From positions 2,026,501 through 2,090,500 of the forward strand of contig NZ_JAJVCN010000004.1 in NCBI RefSeq assembly GCF_021390435.2: 64,000 nt of DNA, given 5' to 3'. The stretch comes from Kibdelosporangium philippinense (GTDB taxonomy: Bacteria; Actinomycetota; Actinomycetes; Mycobacteriales; Pseudonocardiaceae). Positions 1 through 12,262 of the stretch are shown here, one piece after another. Below the pieces are notes generated by a model. It did no database searches. It saw only the letters and a list, made by a program, of their open reading frames with translations, and was not told the DNA's origin. Within the stretch, counting starts at the first letter, position 1. Every line of letters starts with the position of its first letter. The position numbers were made by a program, and so were the translations under genes.

Positions 1-174
1 GTGATCGAGTGCCTGCTGCGACTCGACGCCAGGGATGGAGAACTGGTTGGTCGTCTGGCCTGCGAATCCGAGTGCACCGACTCCGGCGACCGCCAGCACC
101 AACAGCCAGATGCCGAGGACAAGACCTCTACGCCGTCTGGCCGCGTGCGCGAGCCGGTAGAGCAGCTTCGCCAC
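1..174 (-). CDS. MMPL/RND-family membrane transporter, N-terminal part
   Basis: Only the first 58 codons lie in the window; the gene runs off the left edge on the minus strand. The start is a GTG preceded at good distance by AAGGAG. The protein begins with a basic stretch (RLAHAARRRRG), one strong hydrophobic segment (about residues 18-40), then GQTTNQFSIPGVESQQA. This is the usual start of MMPL transporters, in which the first membrane helix leads into a periplasmic porter domain beginning with a PG-ESQ motif. It shares this opening with the full MMPL gene at 19959-21971. A TetR-type gene ends 51 bp upstream on the same strand, suggesting a regulator-exporter pair. The substrate cannot be read from this fragment. 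Confidence 0.85.
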   Translation of the reverse strand, partial: MAKLLYRLAHAARRRRGLVLGIWLLVLAVAGVGALGFAGQTTNQFSIPGVESQQALDH

Positions 175-225
175 GGGCGTGCTCCTTCTTGGGATGTTCT
201 TGGTGTGGGAACCGATCCGCGCTGA

Positions 226-816
226 TCAGCTCTGAGGTTGGAATCCGGTGCGCAGGTAGCCGAACGCCTCGTCGACGAGGGCGCTCACGTTGGCTTCCGG
301 GTCGTCACCGGCATGGTTGATCGCGGCAGTGACCAGCCCGAACGCGGCGTGGACCAGTGCGAGAGGGAAGAAGGTGGGGCAGCCGGACGGCATCCGTTCG
401 GCGAGCGCCTCGTGCGCGCCCTGCACCATCCGTTCCCGCACAGCCAGCTCGTACGGAACAAGCTCGGGGTAGTCGGAAGCGATCGTGGACAACCGGTTGA
501 TCAGGCCGAGGTTGTCCGGGCGGATGACCTGCTCGACGACCAGGCGCAACGAGTCGAGCAACGGCTCGTCGGCGGGACGGTCTCGCAGTGCGGCCATGCC
601 GTCGTCGAAGACGAACCCGCCGACCGCGACAACTGCCTCTTCCTTGCGGTTGAAGTAGTTGAAGAAGGTCCGGCGGGAGACGTTGACCCGGTCGGTGACG
701 TCCTCGACGACAAACCCGTGCAACCCCTGCTCCGTGGCGAGTTCGAATGCCGCGAAGCCGAGCGCTCGTCGCGTCTCGTACTTCTTCGCCTCGCGAATCC
801 CCGGTTTGGGTGTCAC
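226..816 (-). CDS. TetR-family transcriptional regulator
   Basis: The product is 196 aa, normal for the family. The N-terminal 55 residues form the TetR helix-turn-helix (EDVTDRVNVSRRTFFNYFNRKEE), with the FFNYF pattern typical of the recognition helix end. The C-terminal part is a helical ligand-binding domain. It lies 51 bp upstream of the MMPL transporter gene in the same direction and probably controls it, as TetR-MMPL pairs commonly do. It is divergent from the P450 gene at 905. A 14-bp direct repeat lies in the shared intergenic region. The GTG start has no clear Shine-Dalgarno sequence, so a leaderless transcript is possible. The ligand is unknown. Confidence 0.9.
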   Translation of the reverse strand: MTPKPGIREAKKYETRRALGFAAFELATEQGLHGFVVEDVTDRVNVSRRTFFNYFNRKEEAVVAVGGFVFDDGMAALRDRPADEPLLDSLRLVVEQVIRPDNLGLINRLSTIASDYPELVPYELAVRERMVQGAHEALAERMPSGCPTFFPLALVHAAFGLVTAAINHAGDDPEANVSALVDEAFGYLRTGFQPQS

Positions 817-838
817 ACGATCAGGCTACCGCGTAATC

Positions 839-869
839 TTGCCCGCCGTGCAACTTTGCCCGCCGTGCA
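839..869. repeat. 14-bp direct repeat between tetR and P450 genes
   Basis: TTGCCCGCCGTGCA occurs twice without mismatch, at 839-852 and 856-869 (17-bp period), in the 88-bp gap between the divergent TetR and P450 starts. Its position suggests an operator or activator site acting on either promoter. It is not an inverted repeat, so the match to classical TetR binding is not obvious. Confidence 0.5.
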
Positions 870-904
870 GGAATGTGACCTTGCTCATGGGTTAGCGTTC
901 CGGG

Positions 905-2140
905 GTGCCGAACGTGTTCGATCCACGGGTGTTCGCTGCGGGCATGCCGCACGAGGCTTTCCAGGAACTACGCGACACAGCACCGGTCAGCTGGCAGGAC
1001 GAGCACGCGGTGCTCGACTGGCCCGCGGGGCCGGGCTATTGGGCGGTGACCCGGTACGCGGACGTGCGGCACGTGCTGCGAACGCCCGAGGTGTTCTCCT
1101 CCTGGCTCGGCGCGACCCAGATCCGTGACCCGGAACCCGACGATCTGGCCTTCATCCGGCGAATGATCCTCAACATGGATCCGCCGGAGCACCAACGGCT
1201 TCGAAAGATCGTCGCGGCGGTGTTCACCCGGCGCAGGCTGGAACAATCGGCTGCCGAGATCACGGCCCGCGCGTCGGCTTTGCTGTCTTCGGTTGTTTCG
1301 CGCGGTTCGTGCGATCTGCCTGTCGACGTCACTGACGACTTCCCGTTGCTCAATCTAGCCGACCTGCTCGGTGTGCCGCCATCGGACCGAAACCTGTTGC
1401 TGCGCTGGACAAATCGTGTGATCGGCTACCAGGATCCGGAACACGCCGACGAGGTCGTGCGGGATGCTTCGGGCAAGCCGCTCAATCCACGCTCGCCCGC
1501 GATGCTCGCGGACATGTTCGGGTATGCGTCGGAATTGGCTGAGTACAAGCGTAAGCATCCCCGTGATGACCTGATGTCCGCTTTGGTCAGTGCCACAGTG
1601 GACGGTCGGATGCTCGACGATGCCGAGCTGCAGATGTTCTTCTTCTTGGTGGTTATCGCCGGAAATGACACGGTTCGCAGTGCGCTGCCTGGTGGCGTCC
1701 TAGCGCTTGTTCAACACCAAGGGGAGTATCGCCGATTGAAGTCCAATGTGGACTTGGTTGACTCGGCGGTCGAGGAGATTCTGCGCTGGCACCCGCCGGT
1801 GCTGAGCTTCCGCCGGACCGCGGCATGTGACGTTGTCCTTGGCGGGCAGGAGATTCGCGCTGGTGACAAGGTTGTCGTGTACCACGTGTCCGCGCATTAC
1901 GACTCGCGGCAGTTCCCGGACCCGTTCCGGTTCGACATCACTCGGACGCCGAACGACCATATGGCCTTCGGACAAGGCCCGCACCTGTGCCTCGGGGCGC
2001 ATTTCGGGCGGCTGCAGATGCGGATCTTCTTCCGGGAGTTCCTTCGGCGGTTGCCGGAGGTGGAGCTGGACACCGAGCCGGTGCGGTTGACGTCGAACTT
2101 CATCAACGGCATAACGCATTTGACGTTGAGGTGGAGATAG
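905..2140 (+). CDS. Cytochrome P450
   Basis: A 411-aa soluble bacterial P450 monooxygenase. The I-helix oxygen-binding motif AGNDTVRSA is at about residue 251. The K-helix ExxR (EEILRW) is near 288, and the heme-binding loop FGQGPHLCLG has its cysteine ligand near 361. The opening and middle (FDPRVF, VFSSWLGA, MILNMDPPEHQRLRKI) and the GND rather than GxET I-helix place it among actinobacterial sterol/lipid P450s broadly like CYP125/CYP124/CYP142, but I cannot name a subfamily. No ferredoxin or reductase gene is adjacent, so electrons must come from elsewhere. It is divergent from the TetR gene and convergent with the serine hydrolase 8 bp downstream. The GTG start has a weak ribosome-binding site. 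Confidence 0.95.
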   Translation: MPNVFDPRVFAAGMPHEAFQELRDTAPVSWQDEHAVLDWPAGPGYWAVTRYADVRHVLRTPEVFSSWLGATQIRDPEPDDLAFIRRMILNMDPPEHQRLRKIVAAVFTRRRLEQSAAEITARASALLSSVVSRGSCDLPVDVTDDFPLLNLADLLGVPPSDRNLLLRWTNRVIGYQDPEHADEVVRDASGKPLNPRSPAMLADMFGYASELAEYKRKHPRDDLMSALVSATVDGRMLDDAELQMFFFLVVIAGNDTVRSALPGGVLALVQHQGEYRRLKSNVDLVDSAVEEILRWHPPVLSFRRTAACDVVLGGQEIRAGDKVVVYHVSAHYDSRQFPDPFRFDITRTPNDHMAFGQGPHLCLGAHFGRLQMRIFFREFLRRLPEVELDTEPVRLTSNFINGITHLTLRWR

Positions 2141-2148
2141 CGGGTTTC

Positions 2149-2961
2149 TCAGCCGATCTCGGCAAGAACCGCATCACTCAACACCGGCCACACCTCAGCC
2201 GCCCACTCGCCGAAGGCCCGGTCGGTCAGCGCGATCGTCGAGATCCCGGCCTGCGGGTCGACCCACAGGAACGTGCCGCTCTGTCCGAAGTGCCCGAACG
2301 TCTCCGGCGAGTTGTTCTTGCCGGTCCAATGCGGACTCTTGTGGTCCCTGATGGAGAACCCGAGCCCCCAGTCATTGGGCTTCTGCGGGCCGAATCCAGG
2401 CAAAACCCCGTTCAACCCTGGAAAGACAACGGTCGTCGCCTCCGCGAACAGCTCCCCGGAAACCAAAACAGGCTTCAACAACTCAGCGGCGAACTTGCTC
2501 AAATCGGCGCAAGTGGACACACCGGCATGCGCGGCACTGCCCTTGAGCGTCGTGTCGTTCATGCCGAGCGGCGCGAAAACAGCCTCGGCGAGATAGGCGT
2601 TGAACGGAATGCCCGACGCCTGCTGAACGGCCTCGGCGAGCGCGTCGAACCCCATGTTGGAGTAGATCCGCCTGGTGCCGGGCTGCGCCTGGATCCTGTC
2701 CTCCGACATCGCCAGCCCGGACGCGTGCGCGAGCAGGTGCCGGATCGTCGAACCTTCGGGACCCGCGGGCTCGTCCAACTCGACCGCACCCTCCTCGACC
2801 GCGATGAGCGTCGCGTAGGAGGTCAGCAGCTTGGTCACGGAGGCGAGCGGGAACAGTTGCTTCTGGTCACCATGCGACCCGAGGACCTGCCCGTCGCGGC
2901 CGACCACGGCCACAGCCACGTTGTCGACCGGCCACGTCTTCACCAGCGCCAAGCTCTCCAT
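2149..2961 (-). CDS. Serine hydrolase, beta-lactamase/penicillin-binding-protein fold
   Basis: A 270-aa enzyme of the class C beta-lactamase/esterase group. The nucleophile motif S-V-T-K is at about residues 40-43, the Y-S-N second motif is near 100, and a third motif HFGQSG stands in for the KTG box near 222. The open frame extends further upstream to 3174, but the upstream codons lie inside the next gene and look non-coding. The ATG at 2961 (MESLALVKTWPVDNV) gives the usual start just before the first strand. No signal peptide is seen, so a cytoplasmic esterase or amidase is likelier than a true beta-lactamase. A TATAGC sequence sits 9 nt before the ATG, hinting at a nearly leaderless transcript. 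Confidence 0.88.
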   Translation of the reverse strand: MESLALVKTWPVDNVAVAVVGRDGQVLGSHGDQKQLFPLASVTKLLTSYATLIAVEEGAVELDEPAGPEGSTIRHLLAHASGLAMSEDRIQAQPGTRRIYSNMGFDALAEAVQQASGIPFNAYLAEAVFAPLGMNDTTLKGSAAHAGVSTCADLSKFAAELLKPVLVSGELFAEATTVVFPGLNGVLPGFGPQKPNDWGLGFSIRDHKSPHWTGKNNSPETFGHFGQSGTFLWVDPQAGISTIALTDRAFGEWAAEVWPVLSDAVLAEIG

Positions 2962-3040
2962 GGGCCAAACGCTATACGATCGCCAAGGTGCGGAAGTTCT
3001 CGGTGACGGATACCGATCGCCACCCCGTCCGAGATCTTCT

Positions 3041-4063
3041 TCAGGTGGACTTGCGCTGAAACACGCCAGGGTCAACCGTGATCGAGCCGGTAGCAAGGAA
3101 GAACGGCGACGGAACCGGCGGCCGTCGGAGCCTGAGTAGCCGCTGCAACGCAAGCACTGGCCAGTGAGGTGCACGCCTTGTCCCGCTGAAGAACACGGTC
3201 GCGGATTCCGGATCCTCGAACGCCAGCGAGGGACCGTAGGTTCCGTGGCCGAACCATGACGGAGTTCCTGGCAAGTCAGTATCGAGGAGACGCTGGGGTG
3301 CGGACCATTCCGACCGGCGCCCGCTGGGATGCCGTGCGGTCATCCACCACAGGCCCTGCTCCGGGAAATCAGGCGTGCCATGCAGGTTGGAGCCACGAGC
3401 GAGTACCATAACCCACTCGTCGCCGCGGCGAACGACTGTGTTGTCGAAGAATCCTTCCGAGGAGTCTGCGAAGACCGCCGGCGGAGTCCAGCCGGTGAGG
3501 CCATCCGAGCTTTCGGTGTACCGCAGCTCGTAGTCCGGTAGCTCGCCAGGACCGACCTCATGGGGATTGGCCTGGTACCACATCCGGTAACGACCTTCGG
3601 CGTACACGACGAGCGGTTCAAGGACACTTGACCGCCGCGAATCGCCGACAATGACAGGAGAGTCTCGGCGCACCCATTCGCCGTCGCGCCGCTCCAGTAC
3701 GCCGATCGAGTATCGGCTCTTTGGCCCGTAATGCTTTGAGGTCAGTCGGCCGGTATAATAGATGCGCTCGCCGTGGCCGCCTGCCGGTGGCACGTAGCTC
3801 GGCGTATGCATTCCACCCGCATCCCAGGAACCCCGTGGCGCGTCTGGAGCGAGCGCGGCAACCCGACCTCGGCTGTCCGTATCGAAAACCCAGGCGCCCT
3901 CGACCAACTTCGCGCGGTACAAGCGATTGCGGAACCGGGTGGAGAAGCCGCCAAGGAACATCGTCCACTGGCCATCGATATCGTGCACGTCGGGATCGCC
4001 GACACCGAGCAACCCTCGGGGCATCGGCCCGTCGACCATGTCCCACAGCACACGGGCTGTCAT
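3041..4063 (-). CDS. GH43/GH32-like five-bladed propeller glycosidase (putative)
   Basis: A 340-aa protein with repeated blade signatures: GVGDPDVHDIDGQWTMFLGG, then Y-YTGRL, YRMWYQAN, and WVMVLARGSN. The DPDVHDIDG segment near residue 22 resembles the catalytic aspartate strand of blade 1 in GH43/GH32/GH130 glycoside hydrolases and phosphorylases. There is no signal peptide, so it would act inside the cell or on imported oligosaccharides. The ATG is preceded by AGGAGGTC at 7-nt spacing, a strong start. It is followed on the same strand, after a 79-bp gap, by the serine hydrolase. Substrate is unassigned; a sucrose- or arabinan-type activity is only one possibility. Confidence 0.72.
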   Translation of the reverse strand: MTARVLWDMVDGPMPRGLLGVGDPDVHDIDGQWTMFLGGFSTRFRNRLYRAKLVEGAWVFDTDSRGRVAALAPDAPRGSWDAGGMHTPSYVPPAGGHGERIYYTGRLTSKHYGPKSRYSIGVLERRDGEWVRRDSPVIVGDSRRSSVLEPLVVYAEGRYRMWYQANPHEVGPGELPDYELRYTESSDGLTGWTPPAVFADSSEGFFDNTVVRRGDEWVMVLARGSNLHGTPDFPEQGLWWMTARHPSGRRSEWSAPQRLLDTDLPGTPSWFGHGTYGPSLAFEDPESATVFFSGTRRAPHWPVLALQRLLRLRRPPVPSPFFLATGSITVDPGVFQRKST

Positions 4064-4133
4064 GACAAACGACCTCCTGAGCAGGGACTCCCCTGTGGCC
4101 CAGGTAGGTCGTTGTCACGACATTAGCAGAAAG

Positions 4134-4565
4134 TTACTTGGGGTCGAGGACGAACACCGGGATCTGCCGGTCGGTCTTGGTCTGGTACTCGGCATAAGGC
4201 GGATAGGCCGCGACGGCCCGCTCCCACCATTCGTCCCGCTCGGCGCCGTCGACCTCGCGCGCGACGAAGTCCTTCGTCACGGTCCCGTCCTGGAGCGGGA
4301 ACTCCGGGTACGCCTTGATGTTGTGGTACCAGGTCGGATGCTGGGGTGCGCCACCCTTCGACGCCACGACCGCGTACCGGCCATTGTGCTCCACCCGCAT
4401 CACTGGGGTGTAGCGCAGCTTGCCGGTTTTCGCGCCACGCAGCGTCAGCAAAACGATGGGCCTGTCGTAAACCTCGACACCATCAGTGGTGCCGGTCTCG
4501 AGGATCTTCGTGGTCTGGTCGTGCACCCAATCCGTCGGGCTGAGCTCTACGGTCTCGTCTGACAT
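4134..4565 (-). CDS. Nitroreductase/deazaflavin (F420)-dependent oxidoreductase, DDN family
   Basis: A 143-aa protein with the DDN split-barrel signature: LLTLRGAKTGKLRYTPVM (about residues 41-58), YAVVASKGGAPQHPTWYHN (66-84) and the C-terminal YQTKTDRQIPVFVLDP. Family members reduce substrates such as quinones or nitroimidazoles with F420H2. The second copy at 42939-43397 has the same block order. An upstream in-frame TTG at 4577 would add four residues; ATG 4565 is preferred although the ribosome-binding site is weak. It lies 70 bp downstream of the glycosidase start region and has no obvious partner gene. Confidence 0.9.
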   Translation of the reverse strand: MSDETVELSPTDWVHDQTTKILETGTTDGVEVYDRPIVLLTLRGAKTGKLRYTPVMRVEHNGRYAVVASKGGAPQHPTWYHNIKAYPEFPLQDGTVTKDFVAREVDGAERDEWWERAVAAYPPYAEYQTKTDRQIPVFVLDPK

Positions 4566-4580
4566 GGTCGCTGCCAACGC

Positions 4581-4770
4581 TCACCGCGCCACGTTTATTC
4601 CCGGCGGCGCGATCTGTCCAAAAGGGAGTTGGGCGAGCGCGTCAGCGGCTGCGCTTGAATGCTCTTCGGCTTGCGCGTAATTGCCTTCGGAGCGGCACAG
4701 CTCGCCGAGTCCGGACCGAGCGCGGACCTCGGCGAATCCGGCAGCCGGAGCCTGCTGGTCACCAGCACCA
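4581..4770 (-). pseudogene. Remnant of a TPR-repeat gene
   Basis: The minus strand reads EVRARSGLGELCRSEGNYAQ and then AEEHSSAAADALAQLPF, a recognisable tetratricopeptide repeat with good coding bias, ending at a stop at 4581. Upstream of it the frame runs straight into the short repeat cluster and has no plausible start. I read it as the decayed 3' end of a TPR or SARP-type regulator gene. The rest of 4566-4951 holds no gene. Confidence 0.45.
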
Positions 4771-4779
4771 AGTGACCGG

Positions 4780-4945
4780 CCGATTCCGGCACACCGAGAT
4801 GCACGTTCCGGCACGCCGTGTCCACCGTTGCGGCACATCGTGTCCACCGTTCCGGCACATCGAGTCCGCCTTTCCCATCCGGCGAGGGGAATTTCGGTGT
4901 GCCGGAATGTGCGACTCACTGTGTCGCAATGGTGGACACGCCCGG
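4780..4945. repeat. Dispersed GGTGGACACG/CCGGAACG repeat cluster
   Basis: At least four degenerate copies of CCGTGTCCACCGTTCCGGCA-type units lie between the kinase stop and the TPR remnant. Read on the minus strand they match the units of the larger cluster at 54920-55176, including the CGGAACGTGCAT-TCGGTGTG block. The two clusters therefore belong to one intergenic repeat family present in opposite orientations. Confidence 0.7.
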
Positions 4946-4951
4946 GGGTTT

Positions 4952-9328
<4,377 letters not shown>

Positions 9329-9367
9329 GGCGACTGCTCCCCGGATCGAGGCGACGTTCATGGCCTG

Positions 9368-9391
9368 GGGCGTGTCTGTTCAGACACGCCC
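9368..9391. promoter_or_regulatory. Perfect inverted repeat upstream of the HAMP kinase
   Basis: GGGCGTGTCTG and its exact complement CAGACACGCCC are separated by TT, a 24-bp dyad lying 40 bp upstream of the chosen kinase start and about 105 bp upstream of the phosphatase start. It fits an operator for a dimeric regulator in a divergent promoter region. Confidence 0.6.
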
Positions 9392-9423
9392 TTACCTTGC
9401 CATGTTTATCCACAGCCGTGGTG

Positions 9424-9439
9424 GCAGGTAGCTACCTGC
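9424..9439. promoter_or_regulatory. Perfect 16-bp palindrome upstream of the SpoIIE phosphatase
   Basis: GCAGGTAGCTACCTGC has no spacer and no mismatch. It lies 57 bp before the phosphatase start and is unrelated in sequence to the dyad at 9368. A second operator in the same divergent region is likely. Confidence 0.55.
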
Positions 9440-9496
9440 GTCGTCGCAGGCGCTACGGTTAGACCTGAAGTTGCCGAAGCGTCAGCGAGGTGCGGG

Positions 9497-10759
9497 ATGA
9501 CCGATGCAGCGGCATCGGCCCGTCCGGCCGTTGCCCAGCAGGGTGATACGGCCTTCCTTGCCGAGGTGGGCGGACGGCTCTGCGGCAGCATGGACACCGA
9601 CACGGCCGCGACGATCGTCGCGGAGCTCGCCAGTCCTGTACTGGCCGAGCGTGCGGTGGTGTTGTTGCCTGCGTCGCGTGGTCGTTGGGAGTGGTGGAGC
9701 CACGTCCTTGACGGCCGGTCCACACACGGCAGGGTCAGGAGACTGGCTCCCTCGATAGCGCCCGTGCTCGCCAGAGCCATGTTCGCGACGCAGCCGACGG
9801 TCAGAGTGTTGCCGCAGGCCGAGGTCGACGCCATTCCCGGCACGTTGCACGAGATGTTCGCCGAATGTGCCGAGGTCAGCGTGGTCCCTCTGGTTGCGGC
9901 GAATGAAACCCCCGGTGTGCTGATCTTGGCCAGGAGCGAGGCGCTGGCCGAGCGGGAGAGGCATGTCGTCATGCAGTTCGCCGAGCGTGCCGGAGCGGCA
10001 CTCGGCGCGGCAGCCGTGCTCGGCAAAGTGCGTGCCGCGATCGAAGGCCTGGAATCCACGCTGCACCCGGCCGAACTGCCGAGCGTCCCCGGCGCCCGGA
10101 TGGCCGCGTTCTACCGCCCGGCTGCCAGTCCACTGCAGGTCGGCGGCGATTTTTACGACGTGCACCCGCGCTCGGACGGCACCTTGTTGTTCCTGCTCGG
10201 CGACGTGTGCGGCAACGGCCCCGAGGCAGCCGCGCTGACCGGCAGCATCAGGCACGCCCTGAGCGCGTTGCACCTGGTCGAGAAGGAGCCGCAGCGGCTG
10301 CTGGACCTGGTCAATCAGACCTTGCTGGCCACGGGGCGCAGCCGGTTCGCGAGTCTCGTGGTCGGTTCGCTGACCGCGCGCGGCGCGGACACGATGCGTC
10401 TTTCGTTGGGCTCCGGAGGGCACCCGAGCCCGCTGGTCCTCCGCAGGGACGGTCGCGTCGAAGAGGTGATCATCCCAGGCATGCTCGTCGGGGTGACCGC
10501 CAACGCGAAGTTCGGCCAGGAGTCCGTCGAGCTACGCCGTGGCGACATCTGCCTGCTCTACACCGACGGCATCAGCGAAGCGCGCGGCGGACCGAGCGGT
10601 GACGAGATGTACGGCGAAACCAGGTTGCACGAGCTGCTGTCCAGCAGCCTCGGGATGCCGATGGACGCCCTGCTCACGAAGATCAACACCAGCGTGCGCG
10701 AATGGCTGGGCGGAAACGACCACGACGACATCGCGCTGCTGGCGATCCAGCCCTACTGA
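9497..10759 (+). CDS. GAF-domain PP2C (SpoIIE/RsbU-type) serine phosphatase
   Basis: A 420-aa soluble protein. The first 190 residues form a GAF-like sensor module. A PP2C SpoIIE domain follows, with RPAASPLQVGGDFYDV (metal-binding Asp in GGDFYD), LLGDVCGNGPEAA and LLYTDGISEARGG. Such phosphatases dephosphorylate STAS anti-anti-sigma factors in partner-switching systems. A STAS protein is encoded convergently just downstream at 10803-11165. The ATG start has GAGG six nt upstream. The frame continues upstream to 9308 but that part overlaps the kinase promoter and looks non-coding. Divergence from the HAMP kinase suggests shared stress or osmotic control; the link is inferred from position only. 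Confidence 0.92.
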   Translation: MTDAAASARPAVAQQGDTAFLAEVGGRLCGSMDTDTAATIVAELASPVLAERAVVLLPASRGRWEWWSHVLDGRSTHGRVRRLAPSIAPVLARAMFATQPTVRVLPQAEVDAIPGTLHEMFAECAEVSVVPLVAANETPGVLILARSEALAERERHVVMQFAERAGAALGAAAVLGKVRAAIEGLESTLHPAELPSVPGARMAAFYRPAASPLQVGGDFYDVHPRSDGTLLFLLGDVCGNGPEAAALTGSIRHALSALHLVEKEPQRLLDLVNQTLLATGRSRFASLVVGSLTARGADTMRLSLGSGGHPSPLVLRRDGRVEEVIIPGMLVGVTANAKFGQESVELRRGDICLLYTDGISEARGGPSGDEMYGETRLHELLSSSLGMPMDALLTKINTSVREWLGGNDHDDIALLAIQPY

Positions 10760-10762
10760 ACC

Positions 10763-10810
10763 CCTCGTGAGTGGTTAGGCGGGTTAGAACACGCGTAACC
10801 ACTCACGAGG
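10763..10810. terminator. Palindromic CCTCGTGAGTG element, copy 1
   Basis: A 48-bp inverted repeat with arms CCTCGTGAGTGGTTA and TAACCACTCACGAGG around GGCGGGTTAGAACACGCG. It sits between the convergent phosphatase and STAS genes, with the STAS stop codon inside its right arm. It can form a strong hairpin on either strand, so it probably ends both transcripts. Copies 2 and 3 are at 23307 and 33049. Confidence 0.8.
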
Positions 10811-11165
10811 TGTTCAATGCAGCCAATGCATCAGGGATCGATGGATAGATCGGCAGGACCTGTTCGAGGCCGGTGATCTTCAGCGGGCGCATGATCGGTG
10901 AGCCGCCGGTGACGATGCCCCATCTGATGTTGCGCCGCTCGGTCTCGTGATGCGTCTCCACCAGCGCCGAGAAGCCGAGCGAGCCCATGAACGTCACGCC
11001 GTCCAAGTTGAGAACGAAGGCGTTTCCGCTGGCCACACCCTGTGCGAGGCCTTCTTTGAAGGCATCGGCCGACGACAGGTCGATATCTCCGGTCACGTGC
11101 GCGACGGTCACCGCCGACTCGTGACGTTCCAGCTGGATCTGGATGACGTCGCTGTCGGACACCAT
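10803..11165 (-). CDS. STAS-domain anti-sigma factor antagonist
   Basis: A 120-aa single-domain protein of the SpoIIAA/RsbV type. The pattern VAHVTGDIDLSSADAFKEGL followed by NLDGVTFMGSLGFSALVETH is diagnostic. The serine in MGSLG (about residue 62) is the expected phosphorylation site switched by an anti-sigma kinase and a PP2C phosphatase. No RsbW-type kinase gene is nearby. The gene starts 6 bp after the YihY stop and is probably co-transcribed with it. It converges on the SpoIIE phosphatase, its plausible upstream partner. Confidence 0.93.
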   Translation of the reverse strand: MVSDSDVIQIQLERHESAVTVAHVTGDIDLSSADAFKEGLAQGVASGNAFVLNLDGVTFMGSLGFSALVETHHETERRNIRWGIVTGGSPIMRPLKITGLEQVLPIYPSIPDALAALNTS

Positions 11166-11171
11166 GTCTCC

Positions 11172-12179
11172 CTACCTGCGGGTTTTGCGTCGGAAGGTCC
11201 GCTGGATCCATAAGGCCGCTACCGCGCCCGCCGCCACCAGCCAACCTGCGGCCGCCAGGCCAAGCGGAGGCCCGGCGGGGTTGTTGCCAAGGTACTCCGG
11301 TCGTTGCTCCGGTTGGACCACCGCGGGGGTGGGATCGGGATTTCCGGCCGTCGCGATCCAGGTCGCGACGAGTAGCAACAACCGCGCGACGAGATAGATG
11401 AACACGAGAAGACCGATGATCGACCCGAACGCGGCCGTGGTGGGGGACCGGCCGAGCAGGCTCAAATAGACGTTGGCGGCGATCTTGAGGATCTCGAAGC
11501 CGATGGCCGCGGCGAGCGCGCCACGGATCGCGGATCGCATGTGGACTTTGGCGCGCGGCAGTCTGATCAGGACCCAGAGGAAGACCAGCCAGTCGGCGAA
11601 GATCGCCAGTGGAACGGACAACAAGGACAAAACCGTTCCAGCCCAAGGCTGGTCGTCCATGCCCGTCCACCGAAGGACCGCGCTGTTGAGCCAGCTGCCC
11701 GCAGCAGTGAGCGAGAACGAGACCAGCAATGCGATCGCGAGGCTGATCAACGCGAGCAGGTCCCACAGGATCGTGCGGAAGAACGGCAGCTGCGGGCGTT
11801 CCAGGTCCCACATCGCGGTCAGCGCGTCACGCAAGGCGTTCATCCAGCCCCAGCCCGCGTACAAGCCGATCACCAGACCGAAGACACCGAGTGACGCACG
11901 CTGAGCGATGACGTTGTCGTAGACGTTGGCGGCGAAGCTGTCCAGACCGGACGGCAGCGCCTGGATCATGGTGATCCGCAGATCACGGGTGATCTCGTCA
12001 CTGTCAGCGAGGATGAAACCGGTGACCGACAGGCCGACCATCAAGATCGGCACAACCGACAGCACGCTGAAATACGTGATCGCGGCCGCGTACTGATAGG
12101 CGTTGTGTTCGATGTACCGATCGAGCGCCCTGACCAAATGGTCGAACCAGGCGTATCGGTGCCTCAGCCGCGTAATCAC
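11172..12179 (-). CDS. YihY/BrkB-family integral membrane protein
   Basis: A 335-aa membrane protein with the family opening AYQYAAAITYFSVLSVVPIL (about residues 31-50), the GWMNALRDALTAMWDLERP loop and about six hydrophobic helices through residue 290. A basic tail ends in RTFRRKTRR. The molecular role of the family (once annotated as ribonuclease BN) is unsettled; envelope or transport functions have been proposed. It is followed 6 bp later by the STAS gene, so membrane or envelope state may be tied to the partner-switch module. The start is a GTG. Confidence 0.9.
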   Translation of the reverse strand: MITRLRHRYAWFDHLVRALDRYIEHNAYQYAAAITYFSVLSVVPILMVGLSVTGFILADSDEITRDLRITMIQALPSGLDSFAANVYDNVIAQRASLGVFGLVIGLYAGWGWMNALRDALTAMWDLERPQLPFFRTILWDLLALISLAIALLVSFSLTAAGSWLNSAVLRWTGMDDQPWAGTVLSLLSVPLAIFADWLVFLWVLIRLPRAKVHMRSAIRGALAAAIGFEILKIAANVYLSLLGRSPTTAAFGSIIGLLVFIYLVARLLLLVATWIATAGNPDPTPAVVQPEQRPEYLGNNPAGPPLGLAAAGWLVAAGAVAALWIQRTFRRKTRR

Positions 12180-12262
12180 CGCACGATTCTCGCTGACGGA
12201 TGTGTACTGATCATCACCAAGGGCACCCTGCGATCAAACCTTCGAGAAGAGGAGGTCTGTCA

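Noticed and set aside
1..225. Plus-strand 74-aa frame at the left edge
   Set aside because: The minus strand encodes a convincing MMPL N-terminus with a ribosome-binding site.
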